A DNA stretch of 8,982 nucleotides from JAAYDF01 sp964511155 (GCA_964511155.1 CAZEEJ010000210.1:1-8982), one strand, 5' to 3'; counted from the stretch's first letter, positions 1 to 6,037 are shown. The notes: generated from the sequence alone by a model not told the origin. Numbers and translations are program-made.

Positions 1-702
1 CGCCACGAAACCCGCACGCACGCGCAGCACCGGCGACTCATCCGACGTGCTGACCACCATGACCGTCTTGCGTCGGCCTTCGGGGCCCAGGTCCTTGGCG
101 ATGAAGTCGTTGACCTCCCGGCCGCGCTCGCCCACCAGCGCGACCACGCAGACATCAGCGTCGGTGTGCCGCGCGATCATGCCGATCAAAACGCTCTTGC
201 CCACGCCGGTGCCCGCGAAAAGGCCCAGCCGCTGGCCCCGGCCCGCGGTGAGCAAAGCGTCAATCGCCCGTATCCCCGTGCCCACCGGCTCCGTGATCCG
301 CGGCCGACTCAGGGCCGGCGGTGCCGTCGTGTAGAGCGGGTAGTGAGCATCGGCGTGCACCGGCGGCCCGTCGTCGATCAGGCGTCCCAAGCCATCGACC
401 ACGCGCCCGATCAGGGCCTCGGCGCAAGGCACCACCGTCTCGCCCGGCAAGGTCCGCACCACGTCGCCGCGAGCCACGCCTTGCGTGTCCCTCAGCGGCA
501 TCAGGATCGCCTCATCGTCGCGGAAGCCGACCACCTGGGCCTCGACGCAACTGCGGTGAGAGCGCACTTCGCACAGGGTGCCGATGGCGGCGGGCAACCC
601 CTGCACGCGCACGGTCAGCCCGGTGACGTCCACCACCTGCCCGATCAACGCAGGCGTCGTCATCCGCCCAACCAGCTCAATCTCACCCGCAAACGTACTC
701 AT
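1..702 (-). CDS. fliI: Flagellar export ATPase FliI, N-terminal 234 residues (cut by window edge)
   Basis: This is the cytoplasmic ATPase of the flagellar type III export apparatus, related to the F1-ATPase beta subunit; it works with FliH to deliver export substrates. The frame is open from the ATG at 700-702 to position 1, giving 234 residues of a protein usually about 430-460 long, so the C-terminal half lies outside the window. Visible motifs are a beta-barrel-like N-terminal domain, the conserved stretch GRVVDGLGRLID (99-110), the Walker A loop GTGVGKS (164-170), GERGREVNDF (191-200) and SDESP (220-224). It follows fliH by 13 nt. The upstream stretch is a heptamer repeat that supplies the start codon and only a weak ribosome-binding site (GAG-like), so translation may depend on coupling to fliH. 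An internal ATG at codon 14 is a possible alternative start. Family assignment is firm. Confidence 0.95.
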   Translation of the reverse strand, partial: MSTFAGEIELVGRMTTPALIGQVVDVTGLTVRVQGLPAAIGTLCEVRSHRSCVEAQVVGFRDDEAILMPLRDTQGVARGDVVRTLPGETVVPCAEALIGRVVDGLGRLIDDGPPVHADAHYPLYTTAPPALSRPRITEPVGTGIRAIDALLTAGRGQRLGLFAGTGVGKSVLIGMIARHTDADVCVVALVGERGREVNDFIAKDLGPEGRRKTVMVVSTSDESPVLRVRAGFVA

Positions 703-723
703 CACTCAGTACTCATCACTTCC
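696..723. repeat. Heptamer array, 4 units, fliH-fliI junction
   Basis: The units are TACTCAT (696-702), CACTCAG, TACTCAT (710-716) and the diverged CACTTCC (717-723). The array contains the fliH stop (716-718) and the fliI start codon (700-702), so the whole 13-nt gap is repeat sequence. Confidence 0.9.
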
Positions 724-1420
724 CCAACCCTTCCGCCAACCGGTCAAGCTGCGTATCGAGGTCGCTGTCCACCATGCCGCTGCCCCATTGCACCCGGCAG
801 CCGCCGGGGGCGATCTCCGCATCCTCGATCACCTCGACGTGGCGGCACAGGTCGCGAGCTTCCAGCAGCGTCGGTGCAAACTGCCGGGCCGCTTCTCCGT
901 CTACCGGGTTCACGCGGATGACCACGTCCGAGCGTCGGCCCATGAGCCGGACGGCTTCGTCCAGGTTGGCCACCACCACCTCGCGGTCGCGCTGACCGAC
1001 GTGCCGGGCCACCCGGCGGGCGATGGCCAGGGCCAGCTCGATCAAGTCCTGCCTGGCGGCGGCAGCCCAGGCGGCTCGACCGGCCTCGACCTGCGCGATC
1101 AGCTCGCCGCACGCCGCCACCAGCGACGCCTGCCGCTCAGCAAACTCGCGGCGGGCCTCTTCGAACGCCTCACGACGCCCGGCCTCGCGACCGGCCTCGC
1201 GACCCTCCAGGACGCCTTGCTCATACCCCTGCGTCCGGGCCTTCGCCCGCAGTAGCTCGGCCTCCTGGTCGGCTTGGGCCCGCAACGCCGCCGCCTCCCG
1301 ACGGGCCTCGCCCACCAGTTGGCGGGCCTCGGCCAGCACATCCGTCAACTGGAACGACCGGCAGCCCACGGCCTCCGCCCGCTGTTCCCCCACCTTGATA
1401 ATCGTCGAATGCCGACTCAA
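716..1420 (-). CDS. fliH: Flagellar export ATPase regulator FliH
   Basis: FliH is the stator-like protein that binds the FliI ATPase and links it to the C ring and export gate. The 234-residue product has an Ala/Arg/Glu-rich helical N-terminal half (about 28-125) and a C-terminal FliH/V-type-ATPase-E-like domain ending in a typical PGGCRVQ...LDTQLDRLAEGL segment (205-232). Five glycines at 65, 69, 73, 77 and 81 form an unbroken GxxxG ladder, a known FliH hallmark. The start is a TTG at 1418-1420: no in-frame ATG lies nearby, and a strong GGAGGT (1427-1432) sits 6 nt upstream. It follows fliG by 18 nt. Its TGA stop lies inside a heptamer repeat shared with the fliI start. A YscL/SctL homologue of a virulence secretion system is excluded by the neighbours. 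Confidence 0.93.
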   Translation of the reverse strand: MSRHSTIIKVGEQRAEAVGCRSFQLTDVLAEARQLVGEARREAAALRAQADQEAELLRAKARTQGYEQGVLEGREAGREAGRREAFEEARREFAERQASLVAACGELIAQVEAGRAAWAAAARQDLIELALAIARRVARHVGQRDREVVVANLDEAVRLMGRRSDVVIRVNPVDGEAARQFAPTLLEARDLCRHVEVIEDAEIAPGGCRVQWGSGMVDSDLDTQLDRLAEGLGK

Positions 1421-1426
1421 CCGCCG

Positions 1427-1432
1427 ACCTCC
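1427..1432 (-). promoter_or_regulatory. Shine-Dalgarno site deciding the TTG start of fliH
   Basis: On the coding strand GGAGGT lies 6 nt upstream of TTG (1418-1420). No ATG or GTG in the same frame is at a suitable distance, so this site is the reason to accept the TTG start. Confidence 0.8.
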
Positions 1433-1438
1433 AAACGG

Positions 1439-2485
1439 CTACACCACCACGTCCGTGTCCCCACCACGCCCCTGCAGAATGATCTCGCCCGCATCCTCCA
1501 ACCGGCGGACCACGTCCACGATCCGCTGCTGCGCCCCCTCCACGTCGCTCAGCCGCACCGGACCCATGTACTCCATCTCCTCCTTGATCAGCACTGCCGC
1601 CCGCTCCGACATGTTCGAGAAGATCTTCTCCTTCATGTCGTCGCTCGCCGTCTTCAACGCCAGAGCCAGCTCGTCGTGGGCGATCTCCTTGAGCACCGCC
1701 TGGATGCCCTTGTCGTTGACCAGCAGGATGTCCTCGAACACGAACATCAGACGCCGGATTTGTTCGACCAGATCGGGGTCCTCAGCCTCCAGCGTCTCCA
1801 GGATGCCCTTCTCCGTCGCCCGGTCGGACAGGTTCAGCATCTCCGCGACCGCCTCGACCCCGCCGACCTTCTGGAACTGCTGCGACACGATGCCCGACAG
1901 CCGCTGCTCCAGCCCCTTCTCGACCTCCTGGATCACTTCCGGGTTGGTCTGCTCCATGTTCGCCACGCGGGTCACCACCTCGATCTGCTTGGTCGGCGGC
2001 AGCCCGCTGAGAATTTCGCTGCCTTTGCTGGCCGGCAGATGGGCCAGAATCAGGGCGATCGTCTGCGGGTGCTCGTCCTGCATGAACGTCAACAGGTTCT
2101 CACTCTCGGCCTTCTGCAGGAAGCTGAACGGCTGCTGATGCACCTGGTGGGCGATCTGCTCCATCACTCGGGCGGCGTCGTCCTTGGGCAGGGCTTTCTC
2201 CAGCACCATGCGGGCATAACTCAGCCCCCCCTCGTTGGCGTACTGCTTGGCCAGGGCGACGTTGTAGAACTCCTCGACGATCGCCTGGCTCTTCTCCGGC
2301 AGAACCACGCCCAGCGACGCGATCTCCCGCGTGAGCTCCTCGACGGTCTCACGCTCCATGTGACGCATCAGCAGGCCCGCGGTCTCCGGCCCCACCGCCA
2401 GCATGAACACCGCCACCTTGGTCATGCCCGCGTAATCTTTCGATTCGCCGTCCCCGGCGGCTGATGATTTCGGCTTCTTGGCCAT
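1439..2485 (-). CDS. fliG: Flagellar motor switch protein FliG
   Basis: FliG is the C-ring protein that binds FliF and receives torque from the stators. The 348-residue length is normal (family about 330-350). The N-terminal FliF-binding domain begins near residue 20 (YAGMTKVAVFMLAVG). The middle-domain EHPQTIA motif is at 138-144 and the MFVFEDI hinge at 247-253. The C-terminal torque domain with charged residues spans about 256-335 (K278, R295, E302, E303, R311, D314 are candidates for the rotor-stator interface). The ATG at 2483-2485 is preceded by a GAGG-type ribosome-binding site, and the fliF stop lies only 9 nt upstream, so the two are probably translated together. The first about 18 residues form a charged, low-complexity extension before the conserved domain. 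The assignment is secure. Confidence 0.97.
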   Translation of the reverse strand: MAKKPKSSAAGDGESKDYAGMTKVAVFMLAVGPETAGLLMRHMERETVEELTREIASLGVVLPEKSQAIVEEFYNVALAKQYANEGGLSYARMVLEKALPKDDAARVMEQIAHQVHQQPFSFLQKAESENLLTFMQDEHPQTIALILAHLPASKGSEILSGLPPTKQIEVVTRVANMEQTNPEVIQEVEKGLEQRLSGIVSQQFQKVGGVEAVAEMLNLSDRATEKGILETLEAEDPDLVEQIRRLMFVFEDILLVNDKGIQAVLKEIAHDELALALKTASDDMKEKIFSNMSERAAVLIKEEMEYMGPVRLSDVEGAQQRIVDVVRRLEDAGEIILQGRGGDTDVVV

Positions 2486-2494
2486 AACCTCGCC

Positions 2495-4168
2495 CTACTT
2501 CTGATCCGAGTCCATCCAGCGACGCAGGATGCTCACCGTCGTGTCCGGGTCGTCCTTGATCATCTCAACCACCTGCCCGACGACCTCCTGAGTGTGCAGC
2601 GTGCGCTCGTCCACTTCCCGCCCGACCAGCAGGGCGCCCGAGATCTCCGCCTCACCCACCGGCTCGTCTCCCACGCTCATCTCCAGGACCTCGTCGGCCT
2701 TGCGGCGACCTTTGACGCGGATGAGCTGGCGCGACGGCGGCTCTTCGCCCGGCAGGACCGGCCCCTCGCTCACCCGGCGCACCATCATCAGCATCATGAC
2801 CAGGCTCACGAACGCCAGTGCGCCCAGGCCCGCCTTCCCGCCGTAGGTCCGCACCAGCGACAACATGCCGTCGCCCGCGCCCGCCTGCATGGCCGCGCCG
2901 AACTGAACGGCCGCGTCATCATGGATCCAGGCCACCTTGACCTGATCCTCCTCCCCCCGTCCCAGTCCCAGCACGCCCAGCACCTGGTTGCGGATCTTCA
3001 CCTCCAGCTCCGTCCGAGCCAGGGTGTCCAGCTCCTCGTCCGTCGGGTCCTTGTCCGCGTTGGCCTTCTTGAAGATCGCCTCCAGGTAGCTCCGCGGGAC
3101 GTTCACCGAGGCGAAGAGCTTCTGAATCCCATGACGCGGCTTCTCCGTCCGCGTCACCGTCCGGTCCACTCGGCCGTCGAACGTCGTCTTCGTGCGGCTC
3201 TTCTCCATGTTCTCCGCGTTGCCGCTCGAACTGATCGCCACAGAGGTGTTCGGGTTGACCCCCGGTTCATCCGCTGACTGACCGCGGGTCATGACCTCGG
3301 ACTCGGATTCATCCGCCAGCATCACCGGCTTGCCATGCTCCTCCCGGATCACCTGCATGGATTCCTCATCGAGGGCCGCATGAACCGCGACCAGCAGCCC
3401 GGGAATGTCGAACAGATCCCGGATCTTGTTGGCGAAGTAGGTCTCCTTCTTCTGCCGGTCCTCCAGGTCGCTGAAGGCCATCGTGTCTTCCGGGCTCGGA
3501 ACCGCGTACGATCGGCCTGTGGTCATGTCCGCAACCCGCACCTTGGTCACGTCCAGCCCGCCCACCGCCGCACTGACCATGTTCGCCATCGCGAACACCC
3601 GCTCGCGGCTCAACTGCACGCCCGCCGCCGGCTTCACGAATACGCTCGCCGTCGGAACCACCGGCGGCTGACCGATCGTTCGTTTCACCGTCCGATCCAG
3701 AAAGACCCGGGCATCCTCGATCCCCTCAAAACCCTGGAGCGTCCGAGCCAGCTCGTTGCCCAAAGCGACGCCTCGCAGCCAGTCCTTCTCCGTCAGGTCC
3801 TGCCACGGGCTCATGTTCTTTTCAATCAGCCGGGTGAAACCCAGGCTGATGTCCCGAGGTAGCACCTGGGCCTGGGCGAGCTGGGCACGCAGTTGATACT
3901 CCTGGTCGGCAGGCACCAGCAGGACGCCGTTCTCCGACTTGTGCGCGATCCCCATCGCCTCCAGCCGTTGGCGGATCGGGGCGACCTCCTCCGCGGACAT
4001 CGGCTGATCGAGCAGCGGCACCATCACCGCGCTGCCCGCCCAGTTGAACAGCCACAGCAGGGCCAGCACGATCAGCCCGGCACACGACCCGATGGCCAGC
4101 CGCTGCGAAGCGGTCAGCCCCTTCAGATGGTTCTGCGTCTGAACGAAGAGTTTTCTAAGGAATTCCAT
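2495..4168 (-). CDS. fliF: Flagellar MS-ring protein FliF
   Basis: FliF oligomerises in the inner membrane to form the MS ring, the base on which the C ring, export gate and rod assemble. With the ATG at 4166-4168 the product is 557 residues, typical for the family. It has a first membrane segment at about 24-46 and periplasmic ring-building domains with GVLLVPADQEYQLRAQLAQ (81-99) and VFLDRT (155-160). A Ser/Glu-rich loop at about 280-335 follows. The second membrane segment is at about 447-464. The cytoplasmic tail ends in a helix of the FliG-binding type (about 530-555, VVEMIKDDPDTTVSILRRWM). A GTG at 4175-4177 would add three residues, but its only GGAG is 1 nt away; the same GGAG is 10 nt from the ATG, so I prefer the ATG. 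The gene is separated from fliE by a 234-nt repeat-rich gap, unlike its tight downstream spacing to fliG. Confidence 0.95.
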   Translation of the reverse strand: MEFLRKLFVQTQNHLKGLTASQRLAIGSCAGLIVLALLWLFNWAGSAVMVPLLDQPMSAEEVAPIRQRLEAMGIAHKSENGVLLVPADQEYQLRAQLAQAQVLPRDISLGFTRLIEKNMSPWQDLTEKDWLRGVALGNELARTLQGFEGIEDARVFLDRTVKRTIGQPPVVPTASVFVKPAAGVQLSRERVFAMANMVSAAVGGLDVTKVRVADMTTGRSYAVPSPEDTMAFSDLEDRQKKETYFANKIRDLFDIPGLLVAVHAALDEESMQVIREEHGKPVMLADESESEVMTRGQSADEPGVNPNTSVAISSSGNAENMEKSRTKTTFDGRVDRTVTRTEKPRHGIQKLFASVNVPRSYLEAIFKKANADKDPTDEELDTLARTELEVKIRNQVLGVLGLGRGEEDQVKVAWIHDDAAVQFGAAMQAGAGDGMLSLVRTYGGKAGLGALAFVSLVMMLMMVRRVSEGPVLPGEEPPSRQLIRVKGRRKADEVLEMSVGDEPVGEAEISGALLVGREVDERTLHTQEVVGQVVEMIKDDPDTTVSILRRWMDSDQK

Positions 4169-4178
4169 TTCCTGCACT

Positions 4179-4182
4179 CTCC
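4179..4182 (-). promoter_or_regulatory. Probable ribosome-binding site of fliF
   Basis: GGAG on the coding strand lies 10 nt before the ATG at 4166-4168 and 1 nt before the competing GTG at 4175-4177. The spacing favours the ATG. An AGGA directly before the ATG is too close to serve. Confidence 0.45.
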
Positions 4183-4213
4183 ATACGTTGACCTGTTACT
4201 CCCGATCCTCCAA

Positions 4214-4232
4214 CCCAGGGATAACCGGCCCG
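4214..4232. repeat. Extra direct copy of the CCCAGGGATAACCGGCCCG element
   Basis: The 19-nt sequence is identical to part of the left arm of the inverted repeat that follows at 4248-4326. It lies 18 nt from that arm, so the gap carries three copies in total. Confidence 0.9.
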
Positions 4233-4247
4233 TCAGCGGTCGCCCCC

Positions 4248-4326
4248 AAGCCCAGGGATAACCGGCCCGCCAGCAATCACTCGCATCACCAGGACAACCT
4301 CTGCCGGGCCGGTTATCCCTGGGCTT
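4248..4326. repeat. Perfect 22-bp inverted repeat between fliE and fliF
   Basis: The left arm is 4248-4269 and the right arm 4305-4326; they are exact reverse complements over 22 nt (core CCCAGGGATAACCGGCCCG and its complement) with a 35-nt loop. It can form a very stable stem in either strand's transcript. No T tract follows on either side. The form (two inverted units plus a nearby single unit) resembles REP/REPIN-type dispersed palindromes. It could also stabilise or segment the operon mRNA. Confidence 0.9.
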
Positions 4327-4355
4327 CCCCGACCTCCGATCCCCGCCCCCCGCCC

Positions 4356-4387
4356 TCACCCGGGGACTTGCGTCCCCGGCTCGTGTG
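4356..4387. repeat. Dispersed 32-nt hairpin repeat, copy 1
   Basis: This copy is identical over 32 nt to 6006-6037. It contains a perfect hairpin, CCGGGGAC (4360-4367), loop TTGC, GTCCCCGG (4372-4379). Similarity continues imperfectly into the flanking C-rich sequence on the right. Confidence 0.9.
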
Positions 4388-4402
4388 CTCCCCGACCCCG
4401 CG

Positions 4403-4717
4403 TCACACCCGCATCTGCTGAATCTCTTGATACGCCTCCACCAGCTTGTTGCGCATCTCCATCAACATGCTGAACGCCACGTCAGCCTTGCGGACGGCGC
4501 TGAACACCTCCGCCAGGTTGGTCGTCTCACCCGTCGCCACCTTCTCCACGCCCTGGGCCGCTTCCTGTTGCAGCCGGTTGACCTCGTTGAGGCTGTCCAG
4601 CAGGACGTCGTTGAATGTCTTGCCCGCCGACGTGCCCGGAGCCCCCGCCGCACCCGGCTGATTCACCGGAGATACCGGGCCCGCCCCCACGCCGTGAATG
4701 CTTAATGGATCAGGCAT
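4403..4717 (-). CDS. fliE: Flagellar hook-basal body protein FliE
   Basis: FliE joins the MS ring to the proximal rod and is one of the first proteins exported. The 104-residue product has the usual FliE length and shape: a variable Gly/Pro/Ala-rich N-terminus (1-30) and a helical remainder. It contains FNDVLLDSLNEVN (35-47), the conserved KADVAFSMLMEMRNKL (77-92) and a C-terminus AYQEIQQMRV (95-104) that is nearly diagnostic of FliE. The ATG at 4715-4717 has AGGAGG at 4728-4733, 10 nt upstream. It starts 32 nt after flgC, in the standard flgB-flgC-fliE order. Confidence 0.97.
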   Translation of the reverse strand: MPDPLSIHGVGAGPVSPVNQPGAAGAPGTSAGKTFNDVLLDSLNEVNRLQQEAAQGVEKVATGETTNLAEVFSAVRKADVAFSMLMEMRNKLVEAYQEIQQMRV

Positions 4718-4749
4718 ACCGTGCCGTCCTCCTCAAATCACCACCCGCA

Positions 4750-5160
4750 CTACGCCAGCAATCGCAGCGTCGAGGAAATCATGTCCTTCGTCGCTTCCAT
4801 GGCCGTCACGTTCGCCTCGTACGCCCGCGAGGCCAGCATCGCGTTCACCATCTCCGTCGCATGGTCCACATTCGGATGCTCCACGTAGCCGCGTTGCGGT
4901 CCCGATCGGATCGCGTCCGGATGTTCGGGCATGTAGACCATCGGCCCACGGCTCGGATCCTCGACCACCCGTGCGACATGCACGCCCGCTCCGCCCCGCC
5001 CATCGCCCGCGGTGAACAGAGCCATCCGCCGCTTGTACGGCCCCGGCCGGCCGTCCGCCCGGCTGGTCGCCTGGGCGTTAGCAATGTTGCCCGCGATCGT
5101 GTCCAGCCGAATCCGCTGAGCAACCAGACCTGATGTACTGACGTCAAGAGTACCAAACAT
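4750..5160 (-). CDS. flgC: Flagellar proximal rod protein FlgC
   Basis: FlgC is a proximal rod subunit of the periplasmic drive shaft. The 136-residue product (ATG at 5158-5160) begins MFGTLDVSTSGLVAQR, the family N-terminal helix, with the rod/hook signature DTIAGNIANA (20-29). The C-terminal half has VEDPSRGPMVYMPEHPDA (66-83), GYVEHPNVD (91-99) and ASRAYEANV (110-118), all typical. A TTG two codons upstream is possible but unsupported. The ribosome-binding region is unusual: the 28 nt at 5167-5194 are four TTCTCAC units on the plus strand, so the coding strand has repeated AGTGAGA, giving only a weak GAG match about 8 nt from the ATG after ATTGACC. flgB ends 39 nt upstream. Confidence 0.97.
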   Translation of the reverse strand: MFGTLDVSTSGLVAQRIRLDTIAGNIANAQATSRADGRPGPYKRRMALFTAGDGRGGAGVHVARVVEDPSRGPMVYMPEHPDAIRSGPQRGYVEHPNVDHATEMVNAMLASRAYEANVTAMEATKDMISSTLRLLA

Positions 5161-5166
5161 GGTCAA

Positions 5167-5194
5167 TTCTCACTTCTCACTTCTCACTTCTCAC
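5167..5194. repeat. Heptamer array, 4 x TTCTCAC, flgB-flgC junction
   Basis: Four perfect 7-nt units fill most of the 39-nt gap between the flgB stop and the flgC start. The unit contains the CACT core and seven-base period seen in the arrays at 696-723, 6057-6112 and 7548-7596, but with TTCT in place of the CAT/CAG ending. Confidence 0.95.
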
Positions 5195-5199
5195 TTTCC

Positions 5200-5667
5200 C
5201 TACCCCATCCTTCCTCGTATCGCCTTCAGCAGCCCGTCGAACCGCGAGCGCAGCAACTCGGTGGCCGTCTGGTGCATCATGGTGTTCTCCGCCATCATGG
5301 CCATCTGCCGTTCGATTCGAGCGTTGGTGTCGTCGTGGAACAGCAGATTGTCCGGCGGCGTTTCGCTCGGTTGCACGATCAGCCGGCCTTGAGCGTCCTG
5401 CCGGAACTGAGCGCTGGCCGGCAGCCGAAACTCCGCCGCCCCCGTTCCCGCGCGGTCCTGCAGCACCGACCTCGTCCGTTTGCCATCGTCCAGCGCGGTC
5501 CGCAATGCTTTCTGGAACGCGCCGGTGTCCAGTTGCTTCGTGCGGTAGCCCGGCGTGTCAACATTGGCGATGTTCTCCGCCAACATGCGTTGCCGCGCCT
5601 CGGTGAAGGCGAGCACCTTCTCCAGGGCGGGCACCGTGCCACTGTTGACCACATCAGCGAAGAACAT
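5200..5667 (-). CDS. flgB: Flagellar proximal rod protein FlgB
   Basis: FlgB is a proximal rod component that assembles on FliE and the MS ring. The 155-residue product carries the N-terminal rod-protein signature RQRMLAENIANVDTPGY (25-41). Its C-terminal region DDTNARIERQMAMMAENTMMHQT (112-134) and LLRSRFDGLLKAIRG (138-152) is characteristic of FlgB. The length is slightly above the usual 130-140, the extra falling in the central Arg/Gln-rich region (about 58-100). The ATG at 5665-5667 has AAGAGGT (5673-5679) 5 nt upstream. It is the first gene of the flgB-fliI run, with a 447-nt gap before it that holds a candidate sigma-54 promoter. Confidence 0.96.
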   Translation of the reverse strand: MFFADVVNSGTVPALEKVLAFTEARQRMLAENIANVDTPGYRTKQLDTGAFQKALRTALDDGKRTRSVLQDRAGTGAAEFRLPASAQFRQDAQGRLIVQPSETPPDNLLFHDDTNARIERQMAMMAENTMMHQTATELLRSRFDGLLKAIRGRMG

Positions 5668-5702
5668 GCCTTACCTCTTCAATGCAACCCGGCCCGGGCA
5701 AA

Positions 5703-5790
5703 GAGCCGCGGGCTTCAGCCAACGGGCCGCGGGCTTTTAGCCAACGGGCCGCGGGCTTTTAGCCAACGAGCCGCGGGCTTTTAGCCCGCG
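5703..5790. repeat. Tandem array of four about 22-nt units with core GCCGCGGGCTTTTAGCC
   Basis: Units are at 5703-5723 (21 nt, TTCA instead of TTTTA), 5724-5745, 5746-5767 (these two identical) and a diverged last unit from 5768. The last unit completes a perfect hairpin, CGCGGGCT (5772-5779), loop TTT, AGCCCGCG (5783-5790). The inner units end AGCCAAC and so cannot close the full stem alone. The array would lie in the 5' leader of flgB if the candidate promoter is real. Confidence 0.92.
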
Positions 5791-5826
5791 CGGCCCTTCG
5801 GTCGCGGTCAACGCCAGTCCCGTGTG

Positions 5827-5844
5827 CAGCCCGCGCGCGGGCTG
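5827..5844. repeat. Perfect 18-bp palindrome CAGCCCGCGCGCGGGCTG
   Basis: The sequence equals its own reverse complement over 18 nt. Its half CGCGGGCT/AGCCCGCG is the same as the stem of the tandem array at 5772-5790, so the two elements could pair with each other. Confidence 0.9.
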
Positions 5845-5879
5845 ATGCCGGCCGCTCGGTCCGCACCACCCACTCACCC

Positions 5880-5895
5880 TGCAAGCCGAGTACCA
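5880..5895 (-). promoter_or_regulatory. Candidate sigma-54 promoter for the flgB operon
   Basis: The minus strand reads TGGTACT, four bases, then TTGCA. Against the sigma-54 consensus TGGCACG-N4-TTGCW, the -24 element matches 5 of 7 including the invariant GG, and the -12 element matches fully including GC, at exact spacing. The predicted start is near 5869, giving a leader of about 200 nt before flgB. The gene just upstream encodes a sigma-54 activator with GAFTGA. This rests on pattern matching by eye; no start site is known. Confidence 0.55.
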
Positions 5896-5954
5896 AACCA
5901 CCCATTTTCACATCCCGCCCCACCACGCCCGACAATATCGGTCCCCCGCCGGCC

Positions 5955-5976
5955 ATTTGTGCGCCCCCGCGCAAAT
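5955..5976. promoter_or_regulatory. Dyad, possible activator-binding site
   Basis: ATTTGTGCG (5955-5963), CCCC, CGCGCAAAT (5968-5976): 9-nt arms with one mismatch. Its centre is about 97 bp upstream of the start predicted from the candidate sigma-54 promoter, a usual distance for NtrC-type enhancer sites. Binding by the neighbouring regulator is inference only. Confidence 0.35.
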
Positions 5977-6005
5977 CCTGCGCTTCGCGCTCCCTCTCCC
6001 CCCCT

Positions 6006-6037
6006 TCACCCGGGGACTTGCGTCCCCGGCTCGTGTG
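6006..6037. repeat. Dispersed 32-nt hairpin repeat, copy 2
   Basis: This copy is identical over 32 nt to 4356-4387. The hairpin CCGGGGAC (6010-6017), TTGC, GTCCCCGG (6022-6029) is perfect. It has the same orientation as copy 1 and is also in a gap upstream of a flagellar gene. No T run follows on either strand. Confidence 0.9.

Larger units (their letters stand above)
4169..4402. other. fliE-fliF intergenic gap, 234 nt, filled with repeats
   Basis: No open frame here looks like a gene. The stretch holds two direct copies and one inverted copy of a GGGATAACCGG-centred element (4214-4326) and one copy of a 32-nt hairpin repeat (4356-4387). I found no sigma-54-like promoter in either direction and no hairpin followed by a T run, so it does not look like a simple terminator plus promoter. 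Confidence 0.7.

Noticed and set aside
1023..2464. Long plus-strand frames opposite fliH and fliG
   Set aside because: Low-complexity shadows of well-identified flagellar genes; no domain recognisable.
4360..4379. Rho-independent terminator after fliE
   Set aside because: The stem is strong but no T run follows on either strand; the same hairpin occurs elsewhere as a dispersed repeat.
5627..5641. Sigma-54-like sequence TGGCACG-N4-CCGC on the minus strand
   Set aside because: The -24 part is perfect and GC spacing is right, but it lies within flgB codons 9-14 and the -12 element lacks the TT. Likely a coding coincidence, though an internal promoter cannot be excluded.
5703..5790. Possible CRISPR array
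   Set aside because: Units abut each other with no unique spacers; it is a simple tandem repeat.
5759..5974. 71-codon minus-strand frame in the gap before flgB
   Set aside because: It spans the candidate promoter, the palindrome and part of the tandem array, and its C-terminus is repeat-encoded. No ribosome-binding site or family resemblance was seen.
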